Assembly: GCA_043775015.1 (NCBI GenBank)
Contig: JAYVSV010000047.1
Coordinates: 87,367 to 151,366, forward strand
Length of the DNA stretch: 64,000 bases
Reading direction: 5' to 3'
Source of the DNA: CANJXF01 sp043775015
GTDB lineage: Bacteria; Verrucomicrobiota; Verrucomicrobiia; Limisphaerales; CANJXF01
A program made the translations under genes and the position numbers. The notes under the pieces are model-generated. The model searched no databases. It was not told the DNA's origin and saw only the letters and a list, made by a program, of their open reading frames with translations. Positions 44,329 to 54,600 of the stretch are shown piece after piece (position 1 is the first letter of the stretch; each line of letters starts with the position of its first letter).

Positions 44329-44461
44329 GGGGCGCATCTTGACACCACCACCGTTTGGATTTCCGCCTTCAGGCGGTTGGGGTGCGCCGGAACCGCCTGA
44401 AGGCGGAACTCCAAACAGAAATGCGCCTCGCCTGTTTGGTGGTGGTGTCAAGATGCGCCCC
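44329..44461. repeat. Nested palindromic element upstream of the 44515 gene
   Basis: Outer arms 44329-44352 and 44438-44461 are perfect 24-bp inverted copies (core GCATCTTGACACCACCACC). An inner perfect 17-bp hairpin (44362-44378 with 44391-44407, core CCGCCTTCAGGCGG) lies within. Same two-tier design as 10508-10693 but different sequence. Confidence 0.9.
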
Positions 44462-44514
44462 GCCTCTAACTGGATTAAGCATTTGACACACGCGAAGCCA
44501 CCCGCTCTGATGCG

Positions 44515-45954
44515 GTGCGGACATTGGGTCCGCCAAACACAATTACCTTGAACCAAACCCTCCAACTCTCGCTGGCTACGTTTGCTTTTGGTATTGCTTG
44601 GGCCTCGCTGAGTGACGGAGCCGAGTCAAGCGTGACCGCACAGTTCTGCCGGATCGAGGTCGTCGAGAAAGTCAGCGGTTGGCCGGTGCCGCTGGTCGAG
44701 CTGCGCACCACCCACCAAGTACGTTTTATCACGGACAATGCGTGCGTGCTAGCCTTCGACCTGCCGGAGTTGATGGGACGTGAGACGTGGTTCGAGGTCC
44801 GTGGCAACGGTTACGAAGTGCCCAAGGACAGCTTCGGCTACCACGGCCTGCGTCTCAAGCCCGAGGCGGGTAAGACGCTCCGGATCGAGGTCAATCGCAC
44901 CGTTATCGCGAAACGTCTGGGGCGGCTTACAGGCGGCGGATTGTTCGGCGAAAGCCAGAAGCTTGGATACGACCTCGACTGGAGAGAATCCGGCGTTCTT
45001 GGTTGCGACAGTATTCAAAACGCGGTACATCGCGGAAAACTTTTCTGGCTCTGGGGCGACACGACGCTGGCACGCCATCCGCTGGGCATCTTCGACAGCA
45101 CTAGCGCCACTACCGCGATTCAACCACTGGGAAAATTTGAACCACCGCTGCGTTTGAAGTTCGACTATTTCACCGACACCAATGCCGCACCTCGCGGCGT
45201 CGCCAAAATGCCCGGCGCAGGCCCTACTTGGGTCACCGGCTACCTCAGCCTGACGGATACGAACGGCAAGCCGCACCTGGCCGGTTCGTATCTGAAGGTC
45301 AAGCCGCCGATGGAAGGTTACGAATGGGGGCTGTGCGTGTGGAGTGAGGCGACCTCGAGCTTCGAGCGACTGCGCGTCCTGTGGACAAAGTCGGATGCCA
45401 CGCTGAAACCATCGCCGGTGCCGGAAGGTCATCCCGTGTTGTGGAAAGATGCCGCCGGCCGGGACTGGGTGCTCTTCGGCAACCCGCTGCCCACGCTGCG
45501 TTGTCGGGCCACCTTCGAAGCGTGGCAGGATTCGGCCACCTGGGAAGTGCTCAAGCCGCAGGAAACCCTTGCGTCCGCCGCCGATGGCAAATCCGTCAAG
45601 CCGCACAGTGGCTCACTTGCCTGGAATCCGTGGCGTCGGCGTTGGGTTACTATCTTCATGCAAGCTTTCGGCCAACCGTCAGCGTTTGGCGAACTGTGGT
45701 ACGCGGAAGCCGACGCGCCCACCGGCCCGTGGGGTCGCGCGGTAAAAATCCTGAGCCACGAGAACTACACTTTTTACAACCCCAGACTCCATCCTGAGTT
45801 CACCGTTGGCGATTCGCCCATCCTGATTTTTGAAGGCACCTACACGCAGCAGTTCGCCGACAAACCGCAACCCACCCCACGCTACGATTACAACCAAATC
45901 CTATATCGCCTCGATCTCGACGACCCGGCGCTGAAGCCGGCGCAAGGCCACTGA
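44515..45954 (+). CDS. Secreted hypothetical protein, probable five-blade propeller
   Basis: 479 residues from GTG 44515; a TTG further in (44549) would give a cleaner signal peptide (LQLSLATFAFGIAWASLSDG). After an N-terminal beta-sandwich-like domain (about 40-125) the rest has repeated WGDTTLARHP, KPHLAGSYLKVKPPMEGYEWGL, RDWVLFGNPLP, SLAWNPWRRRWVTIFMQA, ELWYAEADAPTGPWGRAV and YNPRLHPEF segments, as in GH43/GH117-like or DUF4185-like five-bladed propellers. No catalytic triad can be assigned. It begins the block between the two integrase relics. Confidence 0.6.
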   Translation: MRTLGPPNTITLNQTLQLSLATFAFGIAWASLSDGAESSVTAQFCRIEVVEKVSGWPVPLVELRTTHQVRFITDNACVLAFDLPELMGRETWFEVRGNGYEVPKDSFGYHGLRLKPEAGKTLRIEVNRTVIAKRLGRLTGGGLFGESQKLGYDLDWRESGVLGCDSIQNAVHRGKLFWLWGDTTLARHPLGIFDSTSATTAIQPLGKFEPPLRLKFDYFTDTNAAPRGVAKMPGAGPTWVTGYLSLTDTNGKPHLAGSYLKVKPPMEGYEWGLCVWSEATSSFERLRVLWTKSDATLKPSPVPEGHPVLWKDAAGRDWVLFGNPLPTLRCRATFEAWQDSATWEVLKPQETLASAADGKSVKPHSGSLAWNPWRRRWVTIFMQAFGQPSAFGELWYAEADAPTGPWGRAVKILSHENYTFYNPRLHPEFTVGDSPILIFEGTYTQQFADKPQPTPRYDYNQILYRLDLDDPALKPAQGH

Positions 45955-46333
45955 CAGTTCGTCTTTCCCGGTCGCATTCAAAGGAAGGTAACGAAACAAA
46001 CCAATCCGTGCCGATTCCGTTCACGGTGGTCGGCGAGCACGCCCTAGTTCGTAGGACCGGCGTCGCGCCAGTCTCCTGCATCCCAGACCTAGATATCTGG
46101 GCTGAATGTGCTGGCAGGGCCGACGCCAGCCGAACCGGAGCGGGGCCGTGTCGCAGACCAGCCGCAGTGAGTGAGAGTAATGAATTTTGGGTTTCTTCGA
46201 TTTTGTGAACACGGGAGGCGAAGTGGTAGAAAAAAGAGAGAGAAACCTTATGCCGCGAACACGCTATAATCAGAATTGCTGATGGACAAGATCCTCCGCT
46301 TGACATTCAGACTCAGCTAGTCAACCTCGTAAG
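45955..46333. other. Intergenic, one degenerate palindrome
   Basis: No supported gene. A weak nested inverted repeat spans 46059-46127 (outer GGCGTCG 46059-46065 with CGACGCC 46121-46127; inner CCCAGA 46082-46087 with TCTGGG 46096-46101). Open frames here lack coding character. Confidence 0.5.
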
Positions 46334-48766
46334 ATGAAAATCCCAGCGCGCCAAAATTTTGGCTCCACCCTGCAACGCGTAGGATTCCTGCTGGCCCTGC
46401 TGCTTATGGTCTGTCGTTCGCACGCCGCGATCCGCGACGGTGGGATTGACCCGCAGAACATGGGCCGCGGCAGTTGGATCTATATTTTACCCGACGCGAT
46501 CAACGGCCTCAGGGGAAATGTTCCGTCGGTCAACAGCCTTTCAAACCTGATGACTTACATGAAAAACCAAGGGTTGCAATATGTCGGAATCAAGGCCGCG
46601 CAGGCGGACACGGTCTTTACGGTCAGTGGCAATCCGCAGTTCACGTCAGCCGTCGTGGCAGCGGGACATGCCGCCGGGTTGAAGGTTTTTGGCTACATTT
46701 ACACCACAGGACAAAACGTCCCGGGTGAAATCGCCATGGTGGATTACATTTTTCAACAAGGCGCAGATGGTTTGATTTATGATGCCGAAAGCGAATGGGA
46801 GAGCCAGAATCTGGCCAACAATGCCGCCTTGGCTGTTCAACTTTGTTCCACCGTTCGTTCCAACTGGCCGAATAAATTCATGGGGTTATCCACCTGGCCC
46901 TATCGGGAGTTTCACAGCAGCTTGCCGTACAAGGAATTCGCCTACTACTGCGATGTGATCATGCCGCAGGCCTATTGGATAGAGTTGGGAGACACGCCGA
47001 CAGTCTGTGTCACCCACGTGAACGATGTGTGGAATAGCTGGAAAAGCACCCTGACGGGAGTCTGGACCAATGCCATCAAACCTTTCATCATGACCGGGCA
47101 AGGTTGGAGTTCCGTGAGCGGCACCGTCACGACGGCACAAATTACCGAGTTTGAAAATGCGTTGCGAACTATCGCCAATCCGGTGTCGCCGGGCGGCTTC
47201 AAGGCGGTGGATTATTGGCGGGCAGAACTCCATCCTGCGAGCATTTGGGATGCGATCCGTACCAACTTTCTGGCAAACCTTTACACCAACGCGCCGGTGA
47301 TTCAGGTGGCGCCGGTAATCACAGTCAGTGCAACCACGGCGGGCATTTCCTGGCCGACGGATCAAAACTCGGACAGCGTCGTCGAATACGGACTTTCAAC
47401 TAGCTATGGCAACGCCACCACCAATGCCACTTTGCTTTGGTATCACACGGTAAACTTGAGCGGGTTGGCGGCGGACACGACCTATCATTATCGCGTGAAG
47501 TCAAAGAACGTGACGAACCAAGTGGGCGTTTCAGCGGATTACGTTTTTACGACGCTGGTCACGACGGTGGGCGACGTCATCGTGGAAAGCCGGCTGGCGG
47601 ACGGGAGTTTGAATTCTAATCCGCCCTACGCCGATTCAATTTTTGCTAACTCTACCCTGAAGAGCACAGTGGTCGGCTTGACAGGAAGCGGGTCGCGCTA
47701 CGCCTTCAATTCTGCGTCGTCCATCACTGTGAAACCGGCACTGGCAGTTGCGGGTGGCACTTATGATGTTTATCTGACCCACGGAAGCGTCAACGCTTCG
47801 GCGGATTTGATCATGGCGGTCGGCCAGAGCGGTTGCGCTGGGCTTCCGGCCACGACAGTCGGATTCCAGCAGTCGCACGCCAATTCCTGGGAAAACGTTG
47901 GAAGAATGACGTTGAATTCCGGCGTCACGGTGCCAACGATCACATACACCTACTCCGGTGGCACATTGAATTCCGGTACCGCCCGGATTTACAGTGACGC
48001 CTTCAAATTTGTTTACGTCCCGCCGCTGCCGACCGCGCCTCTGATTGCGACACCGCCAGGCAGCCTGACCGTGAACCAAGGCAATACCGCGACATTCTTC
48101 GTTAGCGCTTCCGGCACCGCGCCGCTGGTCTATCAATGGAAACATGCCGGGACCAATCTCCCTGGCGCCACCACGAGCAGTTACACCAAGCTCAACGCGC
48201 AGCCCGCCGATGCCGGAACCTATGTCGTCACGATCACCAACAGTTTTGGAGCCACTAACAGCGCCAACGCCACGCTCACCGTCAACCTACCACCGAGTAT
48301 TTTCGCCCAACCGCAGAGCACCAACGTCAACCCCGGTGTGACCGTCGCCTTCACCGTCACCGCCACTGGCTCTCCCACGCCCACTTATCAATGGCGCTTC
48401 AACGGCACGAATCTCGCGGGTGCGATCGGCACGAGCTACACGCTGAACAGCGTGCAACCCACCGATGCCGGCAATTATTCCGTCGTCGTCTCGAACATTG
48501 CCGGCAGCATGACAAGCGGTGACGCCGTGTTGACGGTGATTCAATCCGCGCCGCCGCACATAGATTCCATCACACTCCTATTAGACCGACGCGCGCAACT
48601 GCAGATCAGCGGCGGCCCTGGTAATTTTGCCATCGAACAGGCGCCATCCCTCTCCGGTTGGACGCAAGCCTTTACAACCAACGTCATTAGCGGTGTTTTT
48701 CTCTACACGGATCCAGAAACCAACCAGCTCCAGCGCTTCTATCGCGCCCAGCGTCTGGTGCCGTAG
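46334..48766 (+). CDS. Secreted glycosidase-like protein with FN3, golvesin-like and Ig domains
   Basis: 810 residues with a signal peptide (VGFLLALLLMVCRSHAAI). Residues about 40-325 look like a GH18/25-like TIM barrel: GRGSWIYILPD, YVGIKAAQADTVF, GLKVFGYIYTTGQ, GADGLIYDAESEWES (acidic residues in the catalytic-strand position) and YYCDVIMPQAYWIE. An FN3-like domain (about 330-410) has YRVKSKNVTNQ, then a golvesin/xanthan-lyase-like sandwich (about 425-560), two Ig domains with QWKHAGTNLPGA and QWRFNGTNLAGA cores, and the shared C-terminal module (RFYRAQRLVP). Likely degrades or binds polysaccharide outside the cell. Confidence 0.72.
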   Translation: MKIPARQNFGSTLQRVGFLLALLLMVCRSHAAIRDGGIDPQNMGRGSWIYILPDAINGLRGNVPSVNSLSNLMTYMKNQGLQYVGIKAAQADTVFTVSGNPQFTSAVVAAGHAAGLKVFGYIYTTGQNVPGEIAMVDYIFQQGADGLIYDAESEWESQNLANNAALAVQLCSTVRSNWPNKFMGLSTWPYREFHSSLPYKEFAYYCDVIMPQAYWIELGDTPTVCVTHVNDVWNSWKSTLTGVWTNAIKPFIMTGQGWSSVSGTVTTAQITEFENALRTIANPVSPGGFKAVDYWRAELHPASIWDAIRTNFLANLYTNAPVIQVAPVITVSATTAGISWPTDQNSDSVVEYGLSTSYGNATTNATLLWYHTVNLSGLAADTTYHYRVKSKNVTNQVGVSADYVFTTLVTTVGDVIVESRLADGSLNSNPPYADSIFANSTLKSTVVGLTGSGSRYAFNSASSITVKPALAVAGGTYDVYLTHGSVNASADLIMAVGQSGCAGLPATTVGFQQSHANSWENVGRMTLNSGVTVPTITYTYSGGTLNSGTARIYSDAFKFVYVPPLPTAPLIATPPGSLTVNQGNTATFFVSASGTAPLVYQWKHAGTNLPGATTSSYTKLNAQPADAGTYVVTITNSFGATNSANATLTVNLPPSIFAQPQSTNVNPGVTVAFTVTATGSPTPTYQWRFNGTNLAGAIGTSYTLNSVQPTDAGNYSVVVSNIAGSMTSGDAVLTVIQSAPPHIDSITLLLDRRAQLQISGGPGNFAIEQAPSLSGWTQAFTTNVISGVFLYTDPETNQLQRFYRAQRLVP

Positions 48767-49148
48767 GTATGCTGCGGCTGCGGCGGCCAAGAAAGGGGTT
48801 ACCCATCTGGTTCCTGCGTGTTGCGTCCAATCCGGGTACCGGACTGATCTGCCTCTCGTGCCAATGGGTGACCACATTCAAAGTGCCTGTCGCGATTTTA
48901 GCAGTTTGTGCTGGTACTGCTATTGTCTAGTCAGGGTCTGATTGTCGGTCGTGAGCCTTACGAGATTTTGAAATAGCGACACACTCCGCACGTCGCATGA
49001 CGGTGCGCTCTCCCGGTGCTTCAGTATTAAATTTTACAGGTTGCCTAGTAGCAGCAATACATTATCATCTTAGTGCTGAGAACTTAACTGGTTGCTGCGG
49101 GTCAGCGGACCGCGATTGTGACCTTGGTCGCCAAAACAAATTATTCAA
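48767..49148. other. Intergenic, no feature seen
   Basis: 382 bases between the exoprotein and the PIG-L gene. Short open frames are low-complexity or Cys/Arg-rich and unsupported. No terminator or repeat could be recognised. Confidence 0.5.
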
Positions 49149-49973
49149 ATGAAAAGAAAAATTCTATTGCTCCTAGTTGTGTTGCTGGCTTGCGCTGCGG
49201 AAGTCCGGGCCGCTGAGCGATTGGAAAACTACACTAACAAAACGGTCCTTGTGTTCACGCCGCATCCCGACGACGACACGTTCGCCGTCGGTGGCACACT
49301 TGCCTTGCTGGCCAGGAACAAGAACCGCGTCGTCATCGTCATTTACACGAACGACAACAAAGGCAGCTATGATCAAGACATGACGTCCGAGCGACTGGCT
49401 CGCATCCGCAAATCTGAAGAAGAGGCTTCGTGCGCTGTCTTGGGTATTCCCAAGGAAAACATCATCTGGTTGGGCCACGATGACGGTGAGTTGGAATATG
49501 TCCCGCCGAAAATGTTGTGCGGCCAAGTGACGAAAATCATCCGGCAATATCGCCCGGACGCAATTCTGTCCGTGGACCCCGGCGAGTGGTCGGAGCGCTG
49601 GCACAAGACCGATCATCGCATGGCTGCATTCAACACCATTGACGCCGTGCGCGCTGCGGAGTTCCATCTTTATTACCCCGAACATCTGCTCGTGGACAAA
49701 TTGCAGCCGTACATCGTGCCAAATCTATATTTCTTTTATACAACCACCAACGATGCCAATTACCGCATCAACATTGACTCCACGTTCGAACTGAAGCTGG
49801 ATGCCATTGCCAAACAGGTCAGCCAGTTCGAACCCGCCGTCACGAAATACCGTCCGGACTGGGAACCGAAAATCTTAGCGGACCTCAAGGAAACCTATCG
49901 CAAGAATGAAGAAAAGAAGGACGGTCATTACGTGGAGTCCTTCCGTTTTGCCACTGAGTTTAATCAGAAATAA
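49149..49973 (+). CDS. Exported PIG-L family deacetylase
   Basis: 274 residues with a signal peptide (KRKILLLLVVLLACAAEVRA). The LmbE/PIG-L zinc motif is FTPHPDDDTFAVGGTLALL; RIRKSEEEASCAVLGI is the conserved helix, and WHKTDHRMAAF supplies the third His-containing motif. The family deacetylates N-acetylglucosamine-type substrates with zinc. Export suggests a periplasmic or envelope sugar target. The C-terminal third is helical and charged. Confidence 0.88.
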   Translation: MKRKILLLLVVLLACAAEVRAAERLENYTNKTVLVFTPHPDDDTFAVGGTLALLARNKNRVVIVIYTNDNKGSYDQDMTSERLARIRKSEEEASCAVLGIPKENIIWLGHDDGELEYVPPKMLCGQVTKIIRQYRPDAILSVDPGEWSERWHKTDHRMAAFNTIDAVRAAEFHLYYPEHLLVDKLQPYIVPNLYFFYTTTNDANYRINIDSTFELKLDAIAKQVSQFEPAVTKYRPDWEPKILADLKETYRKNEEKKDGHYVESFRFATEFNQK

Positions 49974-50171
49974 AGTTTGGAAAACACATGCGAGGTTGTG
50001 AAGACCTTGTTCATAATTAATTCAAAGTCAGGTCGTGGCAAACTATCAATTCACCAGACGAGTTTCATTGGATGGCTGAAGAATCCCACGCGATCAACGT
50101 GCAAAGGAGTTGGGTTAGCTCGCCAGAACGGTGGGGTTGCAACGTTGTAAAAAACTGATATTTATTGATCC

Positions 50172-51317
50172 ATGTCCATTACCCGTCGCAGGATGATCAA
50201 GGCCACAATCGCATCTGCTGTGGCCGTGTCTCAATTTCCACTAGCCCAATTTGGCGATGCTGAAACGGCAAGTGTTGGTACCCCAGTTCCATTTCTGGAC
50301 CCGCTTTCCACCAGTCCCAACCGGCCAATGATTCGTTGGGACCAACTCACCGAATGGATTACACCAGATAAAGATTTCTTTTCCGTGCAGCATTACGGTG
50401 TCGCAAATGTCGATGTGAGCAAATGGGCGCTGGAGATTAGTGGACTCGTCAACCAACCTAAAATGTTCACACTGGATGAGCTTAAATCAATGGCGCGCCG
50501 GGAGATTGTTTCTACGATTGAATGTTCGGGAAACGGTTCTTCCACGACGTTTATGGGAGCGGTAGCCAATGTTCGCTGGACAGGAACACCGCTGGCCCCA
50601 CTTTTAAAAAAGTGCGGCTTACAGAAGGGAGCTGTAGAAGTGGTCTTTTTCGGCGCGGATGAAAAAATGGAAAAGATCAAAGAGGGTGAGTATCCGCAGA
50701 ATTTTGCACGCAGCTTGTCCGTGCCTGATGCGTTACAGGACAAAATTCTGCTGGCTTATGAAATGAATGGCAAACCGTTGCCGGTTGCCCACGGTTTTCC
50801 ACTCCGTGTGATTGTGCCGGGTTGGTATGGTGTGGCCTGGGTCAAATGGCTAAAGCGGATTGAGGTGCAGGATCGGCGTTTTATGGGACGTTTCATGGCG
50901 CGTGATTACGTAACAATCCGTGGCGAAGAACGGCCAGACTGCACCATCTGGCGAGAAACCAGCGTTACCCGCATGAACGTGAAGTCCATTGTCGCCCACG
51001 TTGTCCAACTGGCTAATGGCACAATGCGCATCACTGGTGTGGCCTGGACTGACGGCACGCCGTTGCAACGGGTGGAACTAAGCATTGATAAGGGCGGATG
51101 GCTACCGATGAAACAAAGCTTCAAGCAAAATTCTAAATACTCCTGGACATTTTGGACTTACGATTGGAAGAATCCAGAACCGGGCGAGCACACCCTCGTT
51201 TCTCGCGCTACAGATGCCAAGGGAGTTATTCAACCCTGCACCGAAGATCCACAAATTAAGCTCAAAAAAACCTACTATGAAGCGAACGCCCAATATCCTC
51301 GACGGATTCGGGTATGA
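50172..51317 (+). CDS. Tat-exported molybdopterin oxidoreductase, sulfite oxidase-like
   Basis: 381 residues. Twin-arginine start (ITRRRMIKATIASAVAVS). The Moco domain has FFSVQHYGVANVD, STIECSGNGSSTTF (Cys as likely Mo ligand), GAVANVRWTGTPLAPLL, DALQDKILLAYEMNGKPLP and HGFPLRVIVPGWYGVAWVKW; the C-terminal Mo-dimerisation Ig-like domain follows (ITGVAWTDGTPLQRVELSID, WTFWTYDWKNPEPGEHTLVS). Close to SorA/YedY-superfamily sulfite oxidases; partner cytochrome is not nearby. Acts in the periplasm. Confidence 0.88.
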   Translation: MSITRRRMIKATIASAVAVSQFPLAQFGDAETASVGTPVPFLDPLSTSPNRPMIRWDQLTEWITPDKDFFSVQHYGVANVDVSKWALEISGLVNQPKMFTLDELKSMARREIVSTIECSGNGSSTTFMGAVANVRWTGTPLAPLLKKCGLQKGAVEVVFFGADEKMEKIKEGEYPQNFARSLSVPDALQDKILLAYEMNGKPLPVAHGFPLRVIVPGWYGVAWVKWLKRIEVQDRRFMGRFMARDYVTIRGEERPDCTIWRETSVTRMNVKSIVAHVVQLANGTMRITGVAWTDGTPLQRVELSIDKGGWLPMKQSFKQNSKYSWTFWTYDWKNPEPGEHTLVSRATDAKGVIQPCTEDPQIKLKKTYYEANAQYPRRIRV

Positions 51318-51652
51318 CACTTCCGAGAAACTTCCGAACCTCTCGAATTCCTAACTTCTACTTCTTCCAATGATGACATTGAACAATACTTTGTTTGCTT
51401 TCGTTTTGAAGGTTCATATTGCTCTTACCGTCAGGCATTGCGTCGGTGAGTCGATCAACTATTGGTCAATCAGAAACGAGCGGGTGAAGATGCGCGGTAT
51501 CTTCTCTGTAGGGCATTCTAGCTTCACTAATGTAGCTCTGCTAAATCATTCGTGGTTTTCAGATTTTGATAAATCCCGTTAGTAGGGGACGCGGTGTCTG
51601 AGCGTTGATAAGGACTCCGTTGCGAGTGTCATTGTTTAAAAAGCACCTAATC
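51318..51652. other. Intergenic, no feature seen
   Basis: 335 bases between convergent genes. A 70-codon open frame at 51370-51582 has no recognisable feature and is probably chance. Confidence 0.5.
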
Positions 51653-54600
51653 TCACTTCTTCAGCCGGAAGAATTTCTTCAGCCCATTAGCCGGCACGTC
51701 CACGTGGTTGAGCGTATTGCTCACACCGGGTGTAAGCGCCACCGCCGTCCAACTGCCAGGAGCTAGGGTGTCACTTGATTCCAACAGGAAACCGCTGGGC
51801 GCGGTTGGCCAGGTCAAATGCATGCTCCCGCTACTCAGCTTCAGAGCTTCCAACGCCGGTGGGGTTCTTGCTAGGCGGAAGAACTGGCATGGATCCTTTG
51901 GCTCGATGTAAACCCAGCATTCCGCATTTGTGACAATGGGGGTGATGGCGACCGGGTACCAACGTTTGGCCGACAGACTGTCCGCGCATTCCAAACGATA
52001 CTCCAACGCGTTAGTGGGCCAGCGAATCAGTAGGCCGGGATTTGAAGTCTTCGTTAACGCGAGTTTGGGGATTGCAGGAGTCTGAACCGTGATGGTTTGC
52101 GATTGGATGGAAGAAACATTGCCGCAAGCGTCTGTCGCCTGCCAAGTGCGGGTTACGGTATAAGTGCTGTCGTCGATCAAGTTGGTGGTTGTGCTCACCA
52201 CGTTAACAAACGCCACGCCGCAGGTATCGCTCGCGGTGGGAGTGTTAAACACGAGCGCCGAGTCAGAGCTGATTGATTTATTGGTCACGGAGGTAATCGC
52301 CGGCGGCGTAGTGTCGCGCACCGTGATGGTCTGGATTACGTTGCTGCTATTGCCCCACTCGTCGATTGCGGACCAAAGGCGGGAGATGACCTGTGTGCCG
52401 CCACACATATTGCTGATCGTGTCGCTGTAGTTGACGATCACCGAGCCGCAGGCGTCTTGGGCAAGGGCGACGCCGGTCGCATTGGTGCTGGTGTCAGCTG
52501 GGCATTCGAGAACCACACTCGCTGGACCAACGATGGTCGGCGGTGCAGAGTCGCGTACCGTGAATTGTTGAACGCAAGTGCTTCGGTTGTTGCAATAGTC
52601 TGTAGCCGACCAGGTGCGGTTAATCACACTCACAAGGCGACCCAGGGGCGTCGGTGGTTGTGGCGGTTGCGGCGGTAACGGGGGCTGGGCCTGCGGTTGC
52701 GGCAGTGCAGTCATCTTGTTGAGATTACCGATCGAGATAGTCTTGCCTCCGGTCGTAATGGCCTCGGGCGGAGTCAGAACCTTCTGCGCCGAGACGAGGT
52801 CCGAGGCGATGGTGCCGCCAACATGATCCGGTTGAGTGGACATGAGCACCACCCAGACTTCCACGATCACCCGGTCGCCAGAGTCGATGCCGGAAACCCG
52901 GAATGTGCCTAGAATTTTTTCGTCAATAGTCCCGGTGCTGACCATCACCGAACTGAAGGACTCCACCTTGGCATTATTGTGAGGATCCACAGAACCCGAA
53001 TCGGCGGTATCCACGAATGCACAATAGACCTTGTAGTTTTTATCGTATCCGAATTCGTCATTGGAGGTGGTGTGCGTGCTCCAACTGGCCTTAAATTCAA
53101 TCGTGCCAAGTTCTGGTCCGGTACCGCCGCTGGCTTCTATGACTGCCTCAAACGGTACAATCTGCCCCAGCGACATCGGCTCGCCTCCCAGTGAAGTCAA
53201 CGCATCCAACTGACTAGAGGTTGGCCCATAGGCGACTGCATTCCGCAGCGGATCAGCCGCTCGTCCGCCGCTAGGGCAGGGCAAACTGGACGGCGCAAGT
53301 TTGAGATAAGTCGGCAGGTATGGCGCGCTGCCGCTAACGGGATCGGCGGCATACCAATTGATGTTATAAGAGCTGGGGACGATAGTGTCGATGTAAGTGA
53401 CAACTACGTTGGTGTCGCAGTTGTCAGTGGCAATGGCACGGCCGGTAATCGCCGGATCCAACGAGTCGCCGCATTGAGTCGTCATGCTTGGAGCGCAGGT
53501 GAGGGCCGGCGCGATTGTGTCCTTTACGAGTATTGTCTGAGTAGCTTCGGAAAAGTTGCCGCAATCGTCGGTCACTCTGTAAACTCGGATTACCGTCCCG
53601 GGACAACTGCCTGCCAAGCCACTTGCACTGGTAATAGAAAACGTCAGTGTTGCATCGCAATTATCGCTCGCGGTTCCGCCTGCCGTGCGAAATGCTGCCA
53701 AATCAGTGTAGGCCGTCGGCACGTCGCCTGCACACTGGACCGAGATGGTAGGGCAGGTGATTATGGGTTTCTGCGTGTCAACGACTCTGACAGTCTGTAA
53801 CCCGTTGGTTGTGTTGCCGCACTGGTCAACCGCTGACCATAGACGCAGGATTGTTCGAGTCGCACCGCAACTATTGCTGACCACGTCACTGTAACTGATC
53901 GCGACGGATCCGCAGCCGTCCACAGCAGTGGCAACACCGGTCGCGTTCGTGCGCGTGTCGCCAGGGCACTCAATCACGAGATCGGTCGGCAGCTTGAGCG
54001 AGGGTGGAGTGATGTCCCGGACCGTGATGGTTTGATCACAACTCGACTTGTTGCCGCAGGCGTCGGCAGCGGCCCAGGTTCGCGTGATGATTTTCGTGCC
54101 ACCGCAAAGGTTGGTTGCCACATCGGTATAAGTGACAGTTACGGAATTGCACGTATCCAATGCGGTCGCTGTGCCCGTTGTGCCAGGTAAAGTGCTCGTT
54201 CCGCACTCGACGATGATGCTGGGCGGGCACGTAATTATCGGCGGGGCGATGTCGCGGACTGTGATGGTTTGAATACAGGATGAAGTGTTGCCGCAAAAGT
54301 CCGTGGCCGTCCAGCGTCGCATGATGGTTCTGGTGTTTCCGCAGCCATTTGTTGTCGAGTCAACATAGGTGACTGAAACAGGGCCGCCAGCATCCGTGGC
54401 TGTCGTCACGCCGGTCGCATTTGTTGTTATGACGGCGGGACAGTCGAGCGTGACGCTGGTTGGGCAGAGAACGACAGGAGCGGTTGTGTCGCGAACCATG
54501 ATGATCTGCGTGCAGCTTGAGGAATTGTTGCATTGGTCGGTCGCGGTCCAGCGACGAGAGATGGTGAACGTGTTGCCGCAATTCGTGGTGGTGGTGTCGG

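Noticed and set aside
51370..51582. 70-codon plus-strand open frame
   Set aside because: No similarity, no ribosome-binding site of note, and no membrane or signal pattern.
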